DNA of 6,683 nt. Source: Chloroflexota bacterium. GTDB lineage: Bacteria > Chloroflexota > Anaerolineae > B4-G1. Where the stretch lies: positions 1 to 6,683 of the forward strand of contig QMOE01000130.1 in assembly GCA_003648125.1 (NCBI GenBank), given 5' to 3'. A program made the translations under genes and the position numbers. Shown piece after piece: positions 6,307 through 6,683 of this stretch. The first letter of the stretch is position 1, and every line of letters begins with the position of its first letter. The notes beneath the pieces were generated by a model. The model had not been told where the DNA came from. It saw nothing but the letters and a program-made list of their open reading frames with translations, and did no database searches.

Positions 6307-6683
6307 TCAACCTCCAAGTATCAAATTGAGTGCGGCGCCCACCAGCGCGGCGCCCACGATGACGTAGACTGTATAGGCAATCAACGCCCGCCGGTTGAGC
6401 AGCGTGCCCAGCGCCGCCAGCGACGTCAATCGCGTAGCCGGGCCGGCCAGAAAGAAGGCCAGCGCTGCGCCGGGGCTCATCCCCTGGGCCAACAATCCGG
6501 CGATGACCGGCACCGCCCCCCCGCCACACGTGTAGAGTGGGACGCCTAGGACGCCCGCCAGCAACACGCCGTACCAACGGCCCGCGCCCAGGAGCGACGA
6601 TGTCCACGCTGGCGGGATCAGTATCTGGAGCAACGCCGCCAGGATCACGCCCACGACAAAGTACAGGCCCACCGTCTCGGTGA
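6307..6683 (-). CDS. ArsP/DUF318-type permease, C-terminal part (cut by window edge)
   Basis: The frame is open from the window edge (TETVGLYFVV...) to a TGA at 6307-6309, giving about 124 visible residues. Four hydrophobic segments are evident, starting at the window edge with GLYFVVGVILAALLQILI, then VLLAGVLGVPLYTC, AALAFFLAGPATRLTSLAAL, and LIAYTVYVIVGAALVGAAL. The stretches GVPLYTCGGGAVPV and SPGAALAFFLAGPAT are typical of the second half of the ArsP_1/DUF318 permease family, whose best-known members export organoarsenicals; many others have unknown substrates. A GTG lies near the edge (6672), but the open frame beyond it and the normal family size of roughly 300 aa or more indicate that the real start is outside the window. 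The Shine-Dalgarno of the downstream DUF362 gene is embedded in its last codons. Family membership is fairly secure; the substrate is unknown. Confidence 0.85.
   Translation of the reverse strand, partial: TETVGLYFVVGVILAALLQILIPPAWTSSLLGAGRWYGVLLAGVLGVPLYTCGGGAVPVIAGLLAQGMSPGAALAFFLAGPATRLTSLAALGTLLNRRALIAYTVYVIVGAALVGAALNLILGG
6311..6315 (-). promoter_or_regulatory. Shine-Dalgarno that decides the start of the DUF362 fusion gene
   Basis: The minus strand reads GGAGG, five bases (TTGAG) before the ATG at 6305. It lies inside the last codons of the upstream permease gene, whose TGA ends one base before the ATG. A longer frame from a TTG at 6317 would swallow this site, and the positively charged MKRR signal-peptide start fits the ATG. 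Confidence 0.8.

Noticed and set aside
1..6683. CRISPR arrays, tRNA or rRNA genes, toxin-antitoxin or defence systems
   Set aside because: No regularly spaced repeats, cloverleaf-like sequence or matching protein motifs were seen on either strand.

Overview
All genes in this GC-rich bacterial window lie on the minus strand, so it is read from high to low coordinates. I infer a Chloroflexota (Anaerolineae-like) chromosome. The reasons are a secreted multidomain protein with a DUF11-type repeat and a C-terminal WLPLIMR tail of the kind I associate with exported proteins of that phylum, plus the gene content. The taxonomy is inference and was not tested by any search.

Layout from the right edge. 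(1) 6683-6307 holds the C-terminal part of an ArsP/DUF318-type membrane permease. (2) One base after its stop begins a large exported protein (6305-2865, 1146 aa). It joins a DUF362 domain, a bacterial Ig-like domain, a DUF5107 domain, an FN3/Ig-like segment and a DUF11-type domain. (3) A roughly 230-base AT-richer intergenic region (2864-2633) holds a strong-looking extended -10 promoter. Immediately downstream of it lies an 80-bp palindromic, MITE-like element (2683-2762) flanked by perfect 8-bp direct repeats GATTGATT. (4) A tightly spaced gene set follows: xerD (2632-1742), a membrane protein with bacterial PH and SHOCT domains (1708-1097), purine nucleoside phosphorylase punA (1076-234), and the start of a two-helix membrane protein (237-1, cut by the window edge) that overlaps punA by the ATGA motif.

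How it fits together. The xerD group looks like one housekeeping transcript: chromosome dimer resolution, a membrane protein of unknown role, purine salvage and another small membrane protein. xerD and purine nucleoside phosphorylase are also near neighbours in Bacillus subtilis (ripX-drm-pupG), so this linkage is not random. The permease and the exported DUF362 protein form a second, translationally coupled pair whose joint role is unknown.

No RNA genes, CRISPR arrays, prophage or defence genes are visible. The most notable items are the intact MITE-like insertion between promoter and xerD, and the unusual DUF362-DUF5107 fusion.
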